NCBI GenBank assembly: GCA_023415055.1
Contig: JAEZLZ010000131.1
Span: forward strand, 21,854-85,853
Direction of reading: 5' to 3'
DNA from: Bacillota bacterium
GTDB lineage: Bacteria > Bacillota > Clostridia > Lachnospirales > Lachnospiraceae
Length of the DNA stretch: 64,000 nucleotides
Shown: one piece after another, positions 46,001 through 53,727 of the stretch
How positions within the stretch are numbered: the first letter of the stretch is position 1
Layout of the letters: every line of letters starts with the position of its first letter
Position numbers and translations under genes: made by a program
The notes under the pieces: model-generated
Database searches by the model: none
Seen by the model: only the letters and a program-made list of their open reading frames with translations
Told to the model about the DNA's origin: nothing

Positions 46001-46611
46001 ACGTTATATTCGACTAAAGTCTTATCGATCTGCAGATGAATCATTGCCTTCTTATGTATCGCAATCAGGAATTCCTCCAATGCCTGACTGGTGGTTATGC
46101 TCTTAATCAGATTCCGATAGATAAATCGATAACGTTCCTCATTACTCAGAAAAATCTGTTCAAATTCCTCCATACGAAAGATCTTCTTTGCCTCAGACCA
46201 ATCCATCCTGGCCGTGTTAGTAAACTGGAATAGATCCTTTATCTTTCCCAAAGAGGTGGTGACATATGCTGCTTCCACGGTCACATAAAAAGGAAGGAGA
46301 CGTTCACCGCAGTCACTGACTACGCTGATTTCTCCCTGAATTATTTCGCCCGGTTTAAGATATGATGCATGAATATGAAAGATAACCGTGCTGAGCACAC
46401 TCCGAAAGGAGGGTGCTTTGATTTCCATCAACCGATTGGAGGAGTAAATCCGACCCTCCATGCTTCGTTCCATGTTATTGCTGATAGTAAAGCTGCCCTC
46501 ATAGATACTTCCTGCCTCAACTGTAATTCTTAGTTCCTCTTCGGAAAGACTAAGAAAAGGAAGCTCATATTCAAAATCCCCATTTGAAAAACGTTCGATT
46601 TTCTCCTTCAA
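43072..46611 (-). CDS. Giant beta-sandwich/alpha-solenoid protein (DUF5717-like), first gene of the operon
   Basis: 1179 residues starting from a TTG behind GAGGTGAT. The first 130 residues look like an Ig-type beta domain (EAGSIYEGSFTISNNMERS, then YLKPGEIIQGEISVVSDCG). A similar domain recurs near 225-290 (TIDPKNLRPGNNFGQIMIKT). From about 295 to the end it is a continuous helical repeat structure rich in Leu, Tyr and Glu, like a TPR-type solenoid. There is no signal peptide or membrane segment, so it should be cytoplasmic. From memory it matches the family DUF5717. Function unknown; it is followed by the Hsp70-like gene after 97 nt. Confidence 0.82.
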   Translation of the reverse strand: MKEKIERFSNGDFEYELPFLSLSEEELRITVEAGSIYEGSFTISNNMERSMEGRIYSSNRLMEIKAPSFRSVLSTVIFHIHASYLKPGEIIQGEISVVSDCGERLLPFYVTVEAAYVTTSLGKIKDLFQFTNTARMDWSEAKKIFRMEEFEQIFLSNEERYRFIYRNLIKSITTSQALEEFLIAIHKKAMIHLQIDKTLVEYNVKEESISDKLVLTKDHWGYAEIRVSTDAPFILLEQKFVWADRFIGNTHQVSYTIDPKNLRPGNNFGQIMIKTAYQTLVLEVICRYHKEQSPLSQHRLAQKLELGLMDNYLSFRLNEINLETYSLEADELLKELPDRKDSKLKELVQIHLALAEGKLNLVKDELERFKKEEAILQRGPVVEYCSYLYLRALYEKEEAIRESADIIRNYYEKGNEDWRILWFLLNIDNSYLGNQSKKLSDIREQFEAGCRSPILYYEAVCAYNQEPVLLRELNDFEIQVLNFGIKNWILSKELAQHYTYLAGKRKTYHPVIYQSLVKLYDEYGDTETLSAICSLLIKGLKRAEKYFEWYRLGVESQLRITELYEYYMYSISNSVQEPLSTPVLLYFIYNSNLSEKKKAFLYANIIRNKEKNEPIYRSYQKRMEIFAVKMLETHQISRDLAILYREFISKTTLGAELSRHMPYVLYRHELSCNNTNMVSVKVIHKEFGYEEQQPLVLGKAQIDIFTSNAEIFFVDSFGNYYVESVDYNITPYLNPEEYEKYCLGYTNHPMLLLHLFDRYQNHRILNEDAITLRKQVLQIEELKEEYVTDCYQTLIGYYYENYNDELLEYYLEQIDLYSVKPAERARYIEYMVIRKLYDQALTALGTFGFEGITVNRLVKMCSGWMVTPESEKKVELMVELCYYVFSHGKYDEAILRYLLRYYEGATREMYKLWKAAKSFELETHNLEERLLTHMLFTQSYIEDSSEIFINYYKEVTNHRLVKAFSSYYAYNYLVHEHVIHSDLFPIMKRELNYEENDICLLAWLKYNAHNKKLTESELSFAELQIAQMVKKDILLPFFTEYRGRLELPERLLDKCYITYITDPCSQVYIHYRLMRQEDAEFFTERMTNVFMGIHVKEFVLFYHETLQYYITEGCAEDAITESFAAQYDCEASEEEETKHGQINLMLMAMEVKDDDTLLGIMENYIEREYLTENCFRPIE

Positions 46612-46833
46612 TTTATCACCTCAAGTTGAATAATCGTTCCTAAGTTCCTGGTCCGTTGAAATTCCGCCTTGAAAAGGCTTGGAAGCTTCCTTAATATGAA
46701 GCGTTGCAAAAATTTTAAAATAAGATATAATATTGTAATAATTATAATTCAAGGGAAGAAAAAAATCCAGTATTTATCATAAATCGCCTGATTATAAAGG
46801 TGGATAGGCAAAGAAATGCCGGGAGGGAGTCAA

Positions 46834-47931
46834 ATGATTAAACATACAGATCATTTTCATGGGAGTGATTTAGAGACCATCGAGAAGATATACAAGATTA
46901 AGAAAGAGGATATCGTCAGCTTTTCAGCAAATGTCAATCCTCTTGGCATATCGCCTAAACTGAAAGAGACTCTGGCAGAGCGCATCGATGCAATCATGAG
47001 CTATCCGGACCGAGAATATACCTCCCTCCGCAGAAAAATAGCAGAATATGTTCATACAGAGTTGGAGAATATCATCGTAGGCAACGGCTCCACTGAGCTG
47101 ATCTCCCTGTTCATTCAGATTAAACACCCAAAGAAAGCTTTGATCGTAGGACCAACCTACTCTGAATATGAACGTGAGGTTGCCTTAGGTGGCGGCATCA
47201 CCCGCTATTATCGACTGGAGGAGGAGAAGAATTTTAACCTCGATATTCGCACTCTGGAAAGTGAATTGACTTCTGATGTTGACCTCCTTGTCATCTGTAA
47301 TCCCAACAACCCAACCTCTTCTGCGATCACCAGAAATGATATGCGTAAGATTCTGGATATCTGCAAACAAAAGGGAATCTTCATCATGGTAGATGAGACC
47401 TATGTGGAGTTTACGGAAGACGTGGCGAAGATCACTTCGGCACCCCTGACCGGCTACTATAATAATATCATTATACTTCGCGGTATCTCCAAGTTCTTTG
47501 CGGCACCGGGTCTTCGTCTCGGCTATGCAATCTGTGGAAATGGTGATCTGCTGAAAGAAATGAATCAAAGAAAGAATCCCTGGACAATCAACAGTCTGGC
47601 TGCCATTGCCGGAGAGATTATGTTCACAGATGAGGAATACATCAGAGATACCAGGAATCTGATTGCTGCAGAGCGAACCAGAATAACCGGGATTTTGGCC
47701 TCCTGCAAAAATATCCAAAGCTTTTCACCGACGGCAAACTTTATTCTTATTAAAATATTGAAGGAAGAAGTTACTTCGATGGATGTTTTTGAAGCAGCAA
47801 TCCGCAAGGGCTTAATGATTCGAGACTGCTCCACCTTCCCCTTCCTGAATAATAAGTTTATCCGCTTCTGTTTTATGCAGCCACATCAAAACGATGCTCT
47901 GCTTGCGGTGTTGCTTCCATTACTGCAATAG
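46834..47931 (+). CDS. PLP-dependent aminotransferase/decarboxylase, CobD/HisC-like
   Basis: About 365 residues from the ATG at 46834, with GGGAGGGAG in front. Fold-type I class II features: HFHGSDLETIEKIY and FSANVNPLG at the start (like the HGGD and FSxNxNPLG of CobD), GNGSTELI, CNPNNPTSS, VDETYVEF, the PLP lysine in LRGISKFFAAPGLRLGY, and RDCSTFPFLNNKFIRFC. These suit L-threonine-O-3-phosphate decarboxylase (CobD) or histidinol-phosphate aminotransferase (HisC). No cobalamin or histidine gene is nearby to decide. Own terminator downstream. Confidence 0.85.
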   Translation: MIKHTDHFHGSDLETIEKIYKIKKEDIVSFSANVNPLGISPKLKETLAERIDAIMSYPDREYTSLRRKIAEYVHTELENIIVGNGSTELISLFIQIKHPKKALIVGPTYSEYEREVALGGGITRYYRLEEEKNFNLDIRTLESELTSDVDLLVICNPNNPTSSAITRNDMRKILDICKQKGIFIMVDETYVEFTEDVAKITSAPLTGYYNNIIILRGISKFFAAPGLRLGYAICGNGDLLKEMNQRKNPWTINSLAAIAGEIMFTDEEYIRDTRNLIAAERTRITGILASCKNIQSFSPTANFILIKILKEEVTSMDVFEAAIRKGLMIRDCSTFPFLNNKFIRFCFMQPHQNDALLAVLLPLLQ

Positions 47932-47978
47932 TGGATACATGCATATTAATATATAATTTCTAATCAATATGTGTTAAT

Positions 47979-48030
47979 AAAGGCAGAGGTTGTATTTCAC
48001 GGTTCCTCCATTCAGCAGCCTCTGCCTTTT
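47979..48030 (+). terminator. Terminator after the CobD/HisC-like gene
   Basis: AAAGGCAGAGG pairs with CCTCTGCCTTT, an 11-bp stem ending in a short T-run (TTTT). It is 48 nt after the stop codon. Confidence 0.85.
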
Positions 48031-48074
48031 AAGATTAAAAGCCTTTGTCTTTTAACCTTGGTTTCTGGTTTCTT

Positions 48075-48273
48075 CTACTTTCTTTCCTTCAGTTTTCCGT
48101 TAATCCCTTTGATGCTACGGCTCCAGTAATACATCTTACTGAGCCTGATTACAATATATAACCACCTTTTGCCCTTATGCATTGATTCGGAAGACCTCCT
48201 CCGGCTTAAGAAGAATCACATAAGTGGCTGATTTTCCTGTATAGATGGCAGCTGTAAATAATTTCTTTACAAT
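48075..48273 (-). pseudogene. Possible split small gene in two overlapping frames
   Basis: On the minus strand a frame with no standard start (from about 48273 to a TAA at 48177-48175) reads VKKLFTAAIYTGKSATYVI then LLKPEEVFRINA. A second frame begins with ATG at 48182 overlapping that TAA, with GGAGGAGG 12 nt upstream, and reads MHKGKRWLYIVIRLSKMYYW then SRSIKGINGKLKERK. Together they look like one basic small protein of about 68 residues broken by a one-base change, or two coupled micro-genes. No family recognised. It lies in the 450-nt gap before the MarR gene. Confidence 0.35.
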
Positions 48274-48301
48274 CTTATGAAAAACTTAAGAATTGGATAT
48301 A

Positions 48302-48350
48302 TTGACTTAGAATGTATGCGTGCTATAATACATATCTATTAGGCACCTAA
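48302..48350 (+). promoter_or_regulatory. Promoter and palindromic operator of the MarR-ABC operon
   Basis: TTGACT (48302-48307), a 16-nt spacer and TATAAT (48324-48329). A palindrome TTAGGCACCTAA (48339-48350) lies just downstream of the -10 box, at or after the start of transcription. It resembles the TTAG...CTAA sites of MarR regulators located next to exporters, so it is the likely MarR operator. Confidence 0.78.
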
Positions 48351-48384
48351 GTATTTTGGGCCAAAGGAGGGGATACGAATAAAA

Positions 48385-48828
48385 GTGAGAAAAGAGGTTG
48401 TCCAACTGATCAATATCTTTTCAGAAATAATCAAGGCTATCCATCAGCATTCCTATCATAAGCTGGCGAATGCAAACCTATATCCAGGCCAGCCTCAGTT
48501 ACTTCTTTTAATCAGAGAAAACGATGGCATTACACAAAAGGCCCTATCAGAAAAGCATTGCGTGAAGCCTGCCACCATTACCGGAATGCTGAACAAATTG
48601 GAATCAAATCATTTTGTTTACCGGGTCCCGGATGATGTGGATAAAAGAATAATGAGAGTATATCTTACCCCGGAAGGAAAAGCTCTTGCCGAGCAGGGAG
48701 AATCTTTCATAATCGGATTGACAGACAGACTATTTGATGGTTTTACAGACGAAGAAATACAAACCCTACTTCGTTTAATTAAAAAGGTCAAAAATAACCT
48801 GAATCAGAAATCCAACATAAGTGAATAG
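48385..48828 (+). CDS. MarR-family transcriptional regulator
   Basis: 147 residues from a GTG at 48385. The winged helix spans about residues 30-100 (QPQLLLLIRENDGITQKALS, then CVKPATITGMLNKLE and the wing VDKRIMRVYLT). AAAGGAGGGG ends 14 nt upstream of the GTG, which is long; an in-frame ATA at 48379 would give a more usual spacing. MarR proteins release DNA on binding drugs or phenolic compounds. The gene leads an operon with two ABC exporter genes and has a palindromic site over its promoter, so it probably represses itself and the exporter. Confidence 0.92.
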   Translation: MRKEVVQLINIFSEIIKAIHQHSYHKLANANLYPGQPQLLLLIRENDGITQKALSEKHCVKPATITGMLNKLESNHFVYRVPDDVDKRIMRVYLTPEGKALAEQGESFIIGLTDRLFDGFTDEEIQTLLRLIKKVKNNLNQKSNISE

Positions 48829-48857
48829 CACATTAACATAACAAGAAAGGAATTCAT

Positions 48858-51101
48858 ATGCTCAAGCTATTGAAATTTTTAAAGAGATCCGTATTTGCAC
48901 TGGTATTTGTTACCGTGTTGCTGATACTTCAGGCAGTGTGTGATTTATCACTGCCAACCTATACCTCTGACATAATCAACGTCGGTATCACAAACAGCGG
49001 TATTGAAGATACGGTACCGGAGGTACTGCGTGCCACACAGATGGATAAATTATCTCTATTTTTAGAAGATAAGGATAATACTCTGGTGAAAGAACATTAT
49101 TCTCTCCTCAGCAAAGAAGAGGTAACCGAGCAGGAATGGTCCGATTATCTTGAAAAATACCCCCAACTGGCTTCAGAAAATCTCTATATCTGGGATAACG
49201 AAGCCGAGGCTGAATTGACGAATGTCATGTCCATCCCGATGATGATGGTATTATCCTTCGAGGGTGATAATGAATCATCTCAACAGATGAAAGAACAATT
49301 TCTAGCTAATTTCCCAGCGAATATGACACAGGGTAATCCTGATATCTTCCTCTTGCTTAGTAAACTCCCGCCGGAATCGAAGACGGCGATGCTTGCCGGA
49401 ATCACAGAGAAGCTGAAGGAGATGCCGGAGATGCTGCTTACTGCCAGTGCAGGCTCCTTTATCAAGACCGAATATGATGCAGTCGGAATTGATGTCGGGC
49501 AGATGCAGCTGAATTACATCTTTTCCATCGGTCTTAGAATGATTGCTCTTGCCTTTGCTGCGATGTTAGCTTCCATTTTGGTAACCTTCCTATCGTCGAG
49601 AATTGCAGCAGGAATGGGAAAGGATTTAAGAAGCAATGTATTTAAGAAGGTACTCTCCTTTTCAAATCAGGAGATGGACCAATTCTCCACTGCTTCCCTG
49701 ATCACCCGAAGCACGAACGATATACAGCAGGTTCAGACCTTGATTGTATTTCTCATTCGTATCGTGATCTATTCTCCGATTTTAGCACTCGGTGGAATAT
49801 TTAAAGTTATGAGAACCAACAACTCCATGACCTGGGTCTTGGCAGTTGGTGTCGGAGCGATCTTCATTTTGATTGGTACTCTGTTAGTTGTTGCAATGCC
49901 GAAATTCAAGATGATGCAGAAGCTGGTTGACCGAATCAATCTGGTTACCCGCGAGATCATCACCGGCCTTCCGGTAATTCGCGCTTTCAGTACCGTTTCT
50001 TATGAAGAAAATCGTTTTGATAAAGCTAATATAGATCTGACGAAGAATTCCCTTTTCGTTAACCGTGTTATGACCTTCATGATGCCAGTATTAATGATGA
50101 TCATGAATCTGGTATCCATCCTGATTATCTGGGTCGGCGCCGATAAGATCGATGCAGGAACCATGGAGGTTGGTGATATGATTGCTTTTATTCAGTATAC
50201 GATGCAGATCATCATCTCCTTCCTTATGCTTACTATGGTATCCATCATGTTACCGCGAGCTACGGTTGCTGCAAAGCGTATCGATGAAATTCTCACAACC
50301 AAGATATCCATTCCTGAGTCTGACACCGACGAACCGACAAAACCCGGTATGAAAGGCGTTCTTGAGTTTCGTGATGTTTCCTTCCGTTACCCGAATGCTC
50401 AGGAGGATGTTCTATCCGATATCAGCTTTACTGCGAAGCCCGGAGAGACTACTGCAATCATCGGCAGTACAGGTAGCGGTAAATCAACCCTGATCAATCT
50501 GATCCCCCGTTTTTATGATGCAACAAAGGGTAACATATTCGTCGACGGAACTGATATCACTCGAATGAGGCAACACTCCTTGCGTGATAAACTGGGCTTC
50601 GTACCGCAGAAAGGTGTATTATTCACCGGAACGATTGCCTCTAACATAGCATTTGGTGCTCCTAACGCAGATGAAGAGGAAGTGAAACGTGCCGCAGCTA
50701 TCGCTCAGGCAATAGAATTTATCGATGCTAAACCTGAGGGGTATGAATCTTCCATCTCCGAAGGCGGAACTAATGTATCCGGCGGTCAAAAGCAGCGACT
50801 TTCCATTGCAAGAGCAATTGCGAAGAGACCGGAGATCTATATCTTTGATGACAGCTTCTCTGCACTTGATTTTAAGACGGACGCTACTCTACGAAAAACC
50901 CTGAAGGAGCAGCTTGCTGACAGTACCTTAATTATTGTGGCACAGCGTATCAGTACCATTATGAACGCCGAACAGATTATTGTGTTAGATGACGGTCATA
51001 TCGTAGGGAAAGGAACGCACAGGGAGCTGTTAAAGAATTGTGAAGTATATCAACAGATTGCTTCTTCCCAATTATCAGAGGAGGAATTGAATTATGCGTA
51101 G
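48858..51101 (+). CDS. ABC exporter half-transporter with large extracellular insert (degenerate ATPase site)
   Basis: 747 residues, about 150 longer than usual. TM1 (about 10-30) is followed by an extracellular insert of about 165 residues rich in Glu, Leu and Pro, and TM2 begins near 222. The ATPase has Walker A GSTGSGKST, the signature VSGGQKQRLSIARAI and Walker B IYIFDDSFSALD, in which the catalytic Glu is Asp. This is typical of the non-catalytic half of heterodimeric exporters such as TM287/288 or BmrCD. It overlaps the second half-transporter gene by 8 nt and follows the MarR gene by 29 nt. Confidence 0.93.
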   Translation: MLKLLKFLKRSVFALVFVTVLLILQAVCDLSLPTYTSDIINVGITNSGIEDTVPEVLRATQMDKLSLFLEDKDNTLVKEHYSLLSKEEVTEQEWSDYLEKYPQLASENLYIWDNEAEAELTNVMSIPMMMVLSFEGDNESSQQMKEQFLANFPANMTQGNPDIFLLLSKLPPESKTAMLAGITEKLKEMPEMLLTASAGSFIKTEYDAVGIDVGQMQLNYIFSIGLRMIALAFAAMLASILVTFLSSRIAAGMGKDLRSNVFKKVLSFSNQEMDQFSTASLITRSTNDIQQVQTLIVFLIRIVIYSPILALGGIFKVMRTNNSMTWVLAVGVGAIFILIGTLLVVAMPKFKMMQKLVDRINLVTREIITGLPVIRAFSTVSYEENRFDKANIDLTKNSLFVNRVMTFMMPVLMMIMNLVSILIIWVGADKIDAGTMEVGDMIAFIQYTMQIIISFLMLTMVSIMLPRATVAAKRIDEILTTKISIPESDTDEPTKPGMKGVLEFRDVSFRYPNAQEDVLSDISFTAKPGETTAIIGSTGSGKSTLINLIPRFYDATKGNIFVDGTDITRMRQHSLRDKLGFVPQKGVLFTGTIASNIAFGAPNADEEEVKRAAAIAQAIEFIDAKPEGYESSISEGGTNVSGGQKQRLSIARAIAKRPEIYIFDDSFSALDFKTDATLRKTLKEQLADSTLIIVAQRISTIMNAEQIIVLDDGHIVGKGTHRELLKNCEVYQQIASSQLSEEELNYA

Positions 51102-52971
51102 AGAAGAGAATAAAAATAACACTCCTATGAATTCTGCCAGTAGCAGAAAGAAGCCGAATCCCGGACATATGGGACCTCCGGGAATGATGCCCGGAGAAAA
51201 AGCAAAGGATTTTAAAGGCACCATGAAGAAGCTGTTTGCCAGTCTGGCAAAATATCGGTTTGGCTTTCTCTTAATGCTGCTATTTGCGGTTGGCAGTACC
51301 GTATTCTCTATTATCGGTCCGACCATCATGGGTAATGCAACCACTGAGATCTTCAAAGGTCTGGTAAATAAAATAAATGGCGGAGACGGTATTGATTTTG
51401 ATGCTCTATCCAAGATACTACTTACCTTAATTATATTGTACGGTGTAAGTGCTCTGCTTTCGTTTATTCAGGGTTGGATTATGACCGGTATCAGTCAGAA
51501 GGTATCCTATAAATTCCGTAAGGATATCTCGGAAAAGATTCACCGAATGCCGATGAATTATTTTGATACTACCTCCCACGGTGAGATTCTCTCCCGTGTT
51601 ACAAACGATGTGGATACCTTAAGTAACAGCTTGAATCAAAGCTTGGGACAAATGATTACCTCCGTAATTACCATTATCGGTGTCCTGATTATGATGCTGC
51701 GAATTAGTATCTCCATGACCTTTTTGGCATTGCTCATTCTACCCATCTCCGGATTTGTAGTTAGTAAAGTAATAAAGAAGTCACAAAAATATTTCAAACA
51801 GCAGCAGGAATACTTAGGTCATGTCAATGGCCAGGTGGAAGAGGCTTACGGTGGTCATACTATAGTTAAGGTCTTTAATAAGGAAGATGACTCTATTCGT
51901 GAATTTGATGAAAAGAATGAAAAGCTTTACGAATCCGCTTGGAAATCCCAGTTCTTATCCGGCTTAATGATGCCTGTTATGCAGTTTGTAGGTAATATCG
52001 GTTATGTCGGTGTTGCTATCTTAGGTGGATACCTTGCCATCAATGGTAAAATCGAAGTTGGACAGATTCAGTCCTTCTTCCAATATATTCGCCAGTTCAC
52101 ACAGCCGATTAACCAGCTGATGCAGGTTGCAAACATGTTCCAATCCACCGCTGCCGCAGCAGAGCGCGTATTCGAATTCTTAGCTTCTCCAGAAGAAGTG
52201 CAGACAGTGGAACATCCCGCGTCCATCGAAGGTTTAAATGGTCACGTAGAATTTAAGAATGTTCATTTCGGTTACCATCCTGATAAAATTATTATTAAGG
52301 ATTTCAGTACAAAGGTTTATAAGGGTCAGAAGATTGCAATCGTAGGACCGACCGGTGCCGGTAAGACCACAATGGTGAAGCTATTGATGCGTTTCTATGA
52401 TATCAACAGCGGCGAGATCTTAATCGACGGACACAATATTCAGGATTTCAACCGTAGTGACCTTCGTCGTATGTTCGGTATGGTTCTCCAGGATACCTGG
52501 TTGTTCAACGGAACCATCATGGATAACATCCGCTATAGTAAGCTGGATGCAACGGATGAGGAGGTAATCAAGGCAGCAAAAGCAGCACATGTGCACCACT
52601 TCATCTCCACTCTTCCCGACGGCTACCAGATGATTCTTAATGAGGAAGCAAGCAATGTATCCCAGGGTCAGAAGCAGTTGCTGACAATAGCAAGAGCAAT
52701 CTTAGCAGATCCTAAGATTTTGATTCTTGATGAAGCCACCAGCTCCGTCGATACCAGAACTGAGATTATGATCCAGAAGGCAATGGATAGCCTGATGAAG
52801 GGCAGAACCAGCTTTATCATCGCACATCGTCTCTCGACCATCCGCGACGCAGACCTCATTCTTGTTATGAACGAAGGTGACATCGTAGAGCAGGGAACTC
52901 ATAACGAGCTTCTTGCGAAAGGCGGGTTCTATGCTAACCTGTATAATTCACAGTTTGAAAGAACTGCTTAA
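51094..52971 (+). CDS. ABC exporter half-transporter (catalytic partner)
   Basis: 625 residues. A basic, proline- and glycine-rich N-terminus (SSRKKPNPGHMGPPGMMPGE) precedes six transmembrane segments. The ATPase has Walker A GPTGAGKTT, Walker B ILILDEATSSVD with a proper catalytic Glu, but a changed signature VSQGQKQLLTIARAI. Combined with the partner (Asp in Walker B, intact SGGQ), this gives one competent and one degenerate ATP site. The pair probably exports drugs or peptides under MarR control; the substrate is unknown. Confidence 0.94.
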   Translation: MRREENKNNTPMNSASSRKKPNPGHMGPPGMMPGEKAKDFKGTMKKLFASLAKYRFGFLLMLLFAVGSTVFSIIGPTIMGNATTEIFKGLVNKINGGDGIDFDALSKILLTLIILYGVSALLSFIQGWIMTGISQKVSYKFRKDISEKIHRMPMNYFDTTSHGEILSRVTNDVDTLSNSLNQSLGQMITSVITIIGVLIMMLRISISMTFLALLILPISGFVVSKVIKKSQKYFKQQQEYLGHVNGQVEEAYGGHTIVKVFNKEDDSIREFDEKNEKLYESAWKSQFLSGLMMPVMQFVGNIGYVGVAILGGYLAINGKIEVGQIQSFFQYIRQFTQPINQLMQVANMFQSTAAAAERVFEFLASPEEVQTVEHPASIEGLNGHVEFKNVHFGYHPDKIIIKDFSTKVYKGQKIAIVGPTGAGKTTMVKLLMRFYDINSGEILIDGHNIQDFNRSDLRRMFGMVLQDTWLFNGTIMDNIRYSKLDATDEEVIKAAKAAHVHHFISTLPDGYQMILNEEASNVSQGQKQLLTIARAILADPKILILDEATSSVDTRTEIMIQKAMDSLMKGRTSFIIAHRLSTIRDADLILVMNEGDIVEQGTHNELLAKGGFYANLYNSQFERTA

Positions 52972-52994
52972 GAATCAGTGGTGCTCTTATGCAC

Positions 52995-53306
52995 GAAGAA
53001 GCTTACTCTCCACGATTTATATCATTAAGGAAGGAAGATGACACACTTCCCTCACACACAGGTTGCCGGACAGATCACTGTTATGTATGCCATAGTCGAA
53101 CAAAAATTGTTCGCCTTTGTCATACATAATCAGCATTCAGTTCGGCAAACAGTGCATTTGCGCGTAAGTAAAGTGAGCATTGCAAGCTTGCTTGCACATA
53201 TGCGAACGCGCACGTGAACCGGAGAAGCTCGCAAAGCGTGCTTCTTCCGGTAGGGGAAGTATGTCATCTTCCTTCCCTCATGTTATCGCAGAGAGTAAGC
53301 CTCTTC
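52995..53306 (+). ncRNA. Highly structured element, candidate non-coding RNA or miniature inverted-repeat element
   Basis: Three nested long-range stems close the element: 52995-53010 with 53291-53306 (15 of 16 pairs), 53029-53043 with 53262-53276 (15 of 15), and 53045-53051 with 53254-53260 (7 of 7). Inside are hairpin A (53081-53089 with 53121-53129 plus a CGAACAA/TTGTTCG tip), region B (53159-53165 with 53206-53212 around GCAAGCTTGC) and hairpin C (53219-53250, CCGG...CCGG, about 13 pairs). The layout is a multi-branched fold of 312 nt. It starts 24 nt after the exporter operon and ends 100 nt before the next gene. It contains no plausible gene. Strand is unknown; plus is assumed from the flanking genes. 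Confidence 0.6.
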
Positions 53307-53405
53307 TTTACATTTCATATGTTCGGTTTATAATATAGTTATATTGATTCTGGATTCATCTAAAATCCGGGATTAGGAATTATACGAATTTAAGGAGAGA
53401 AAAGA

Positions 53406-53669
53406 ATGAATAGAGCGAATAAATCACTTGGTATTGAATTAACACCCGAATTGAAAAAGCAGCTCTTGGATGAGATCGTCTACTATTTTGAAACAGAACG
53501 CGATGAGAAGCTTGGTATCATTGCCTCCGAGAATGTTTTGGATTTTTTTATGGATAATCTGGGACGCTTTCTCTATAATAAAGCTTTGGATGATGCCAAG
53601 CTATGGTATAACAAACGTATGGAGGATGTGGAAGCTGATTTTTATAATTTGTATAAGGAGGAGCATTAA
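53406..53669 (+). CDS. DUF2164-family protein
   Basis: 87 residues, with AAGGAG 7 nt before the ATG. The pattern GIELTPELKKQLLDEIVYYF, then ETERDEKLGIIASENVLDFF and NLGRFLYNKALDDA is that of DUF2164, a small helical family of unknown function found widely in bacteria. It has no membrane segment. It stands alone; the next gene converges from the other strand. Confidence 0.88.
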   Translation: MNRANKSLGIELTPELKKQLLDEIVYYFETERDEKLGIIASENVLDFFMDNLGRFLYNKALDDAKLWYNKRMEDVEADFYNLYKEEH

Positions 53670-53727
53670 CATTTTCTTGTCCAGCCATCCCAATCTTTCA
53701 AGCATTGATCAACAGCCTCATATGTAT

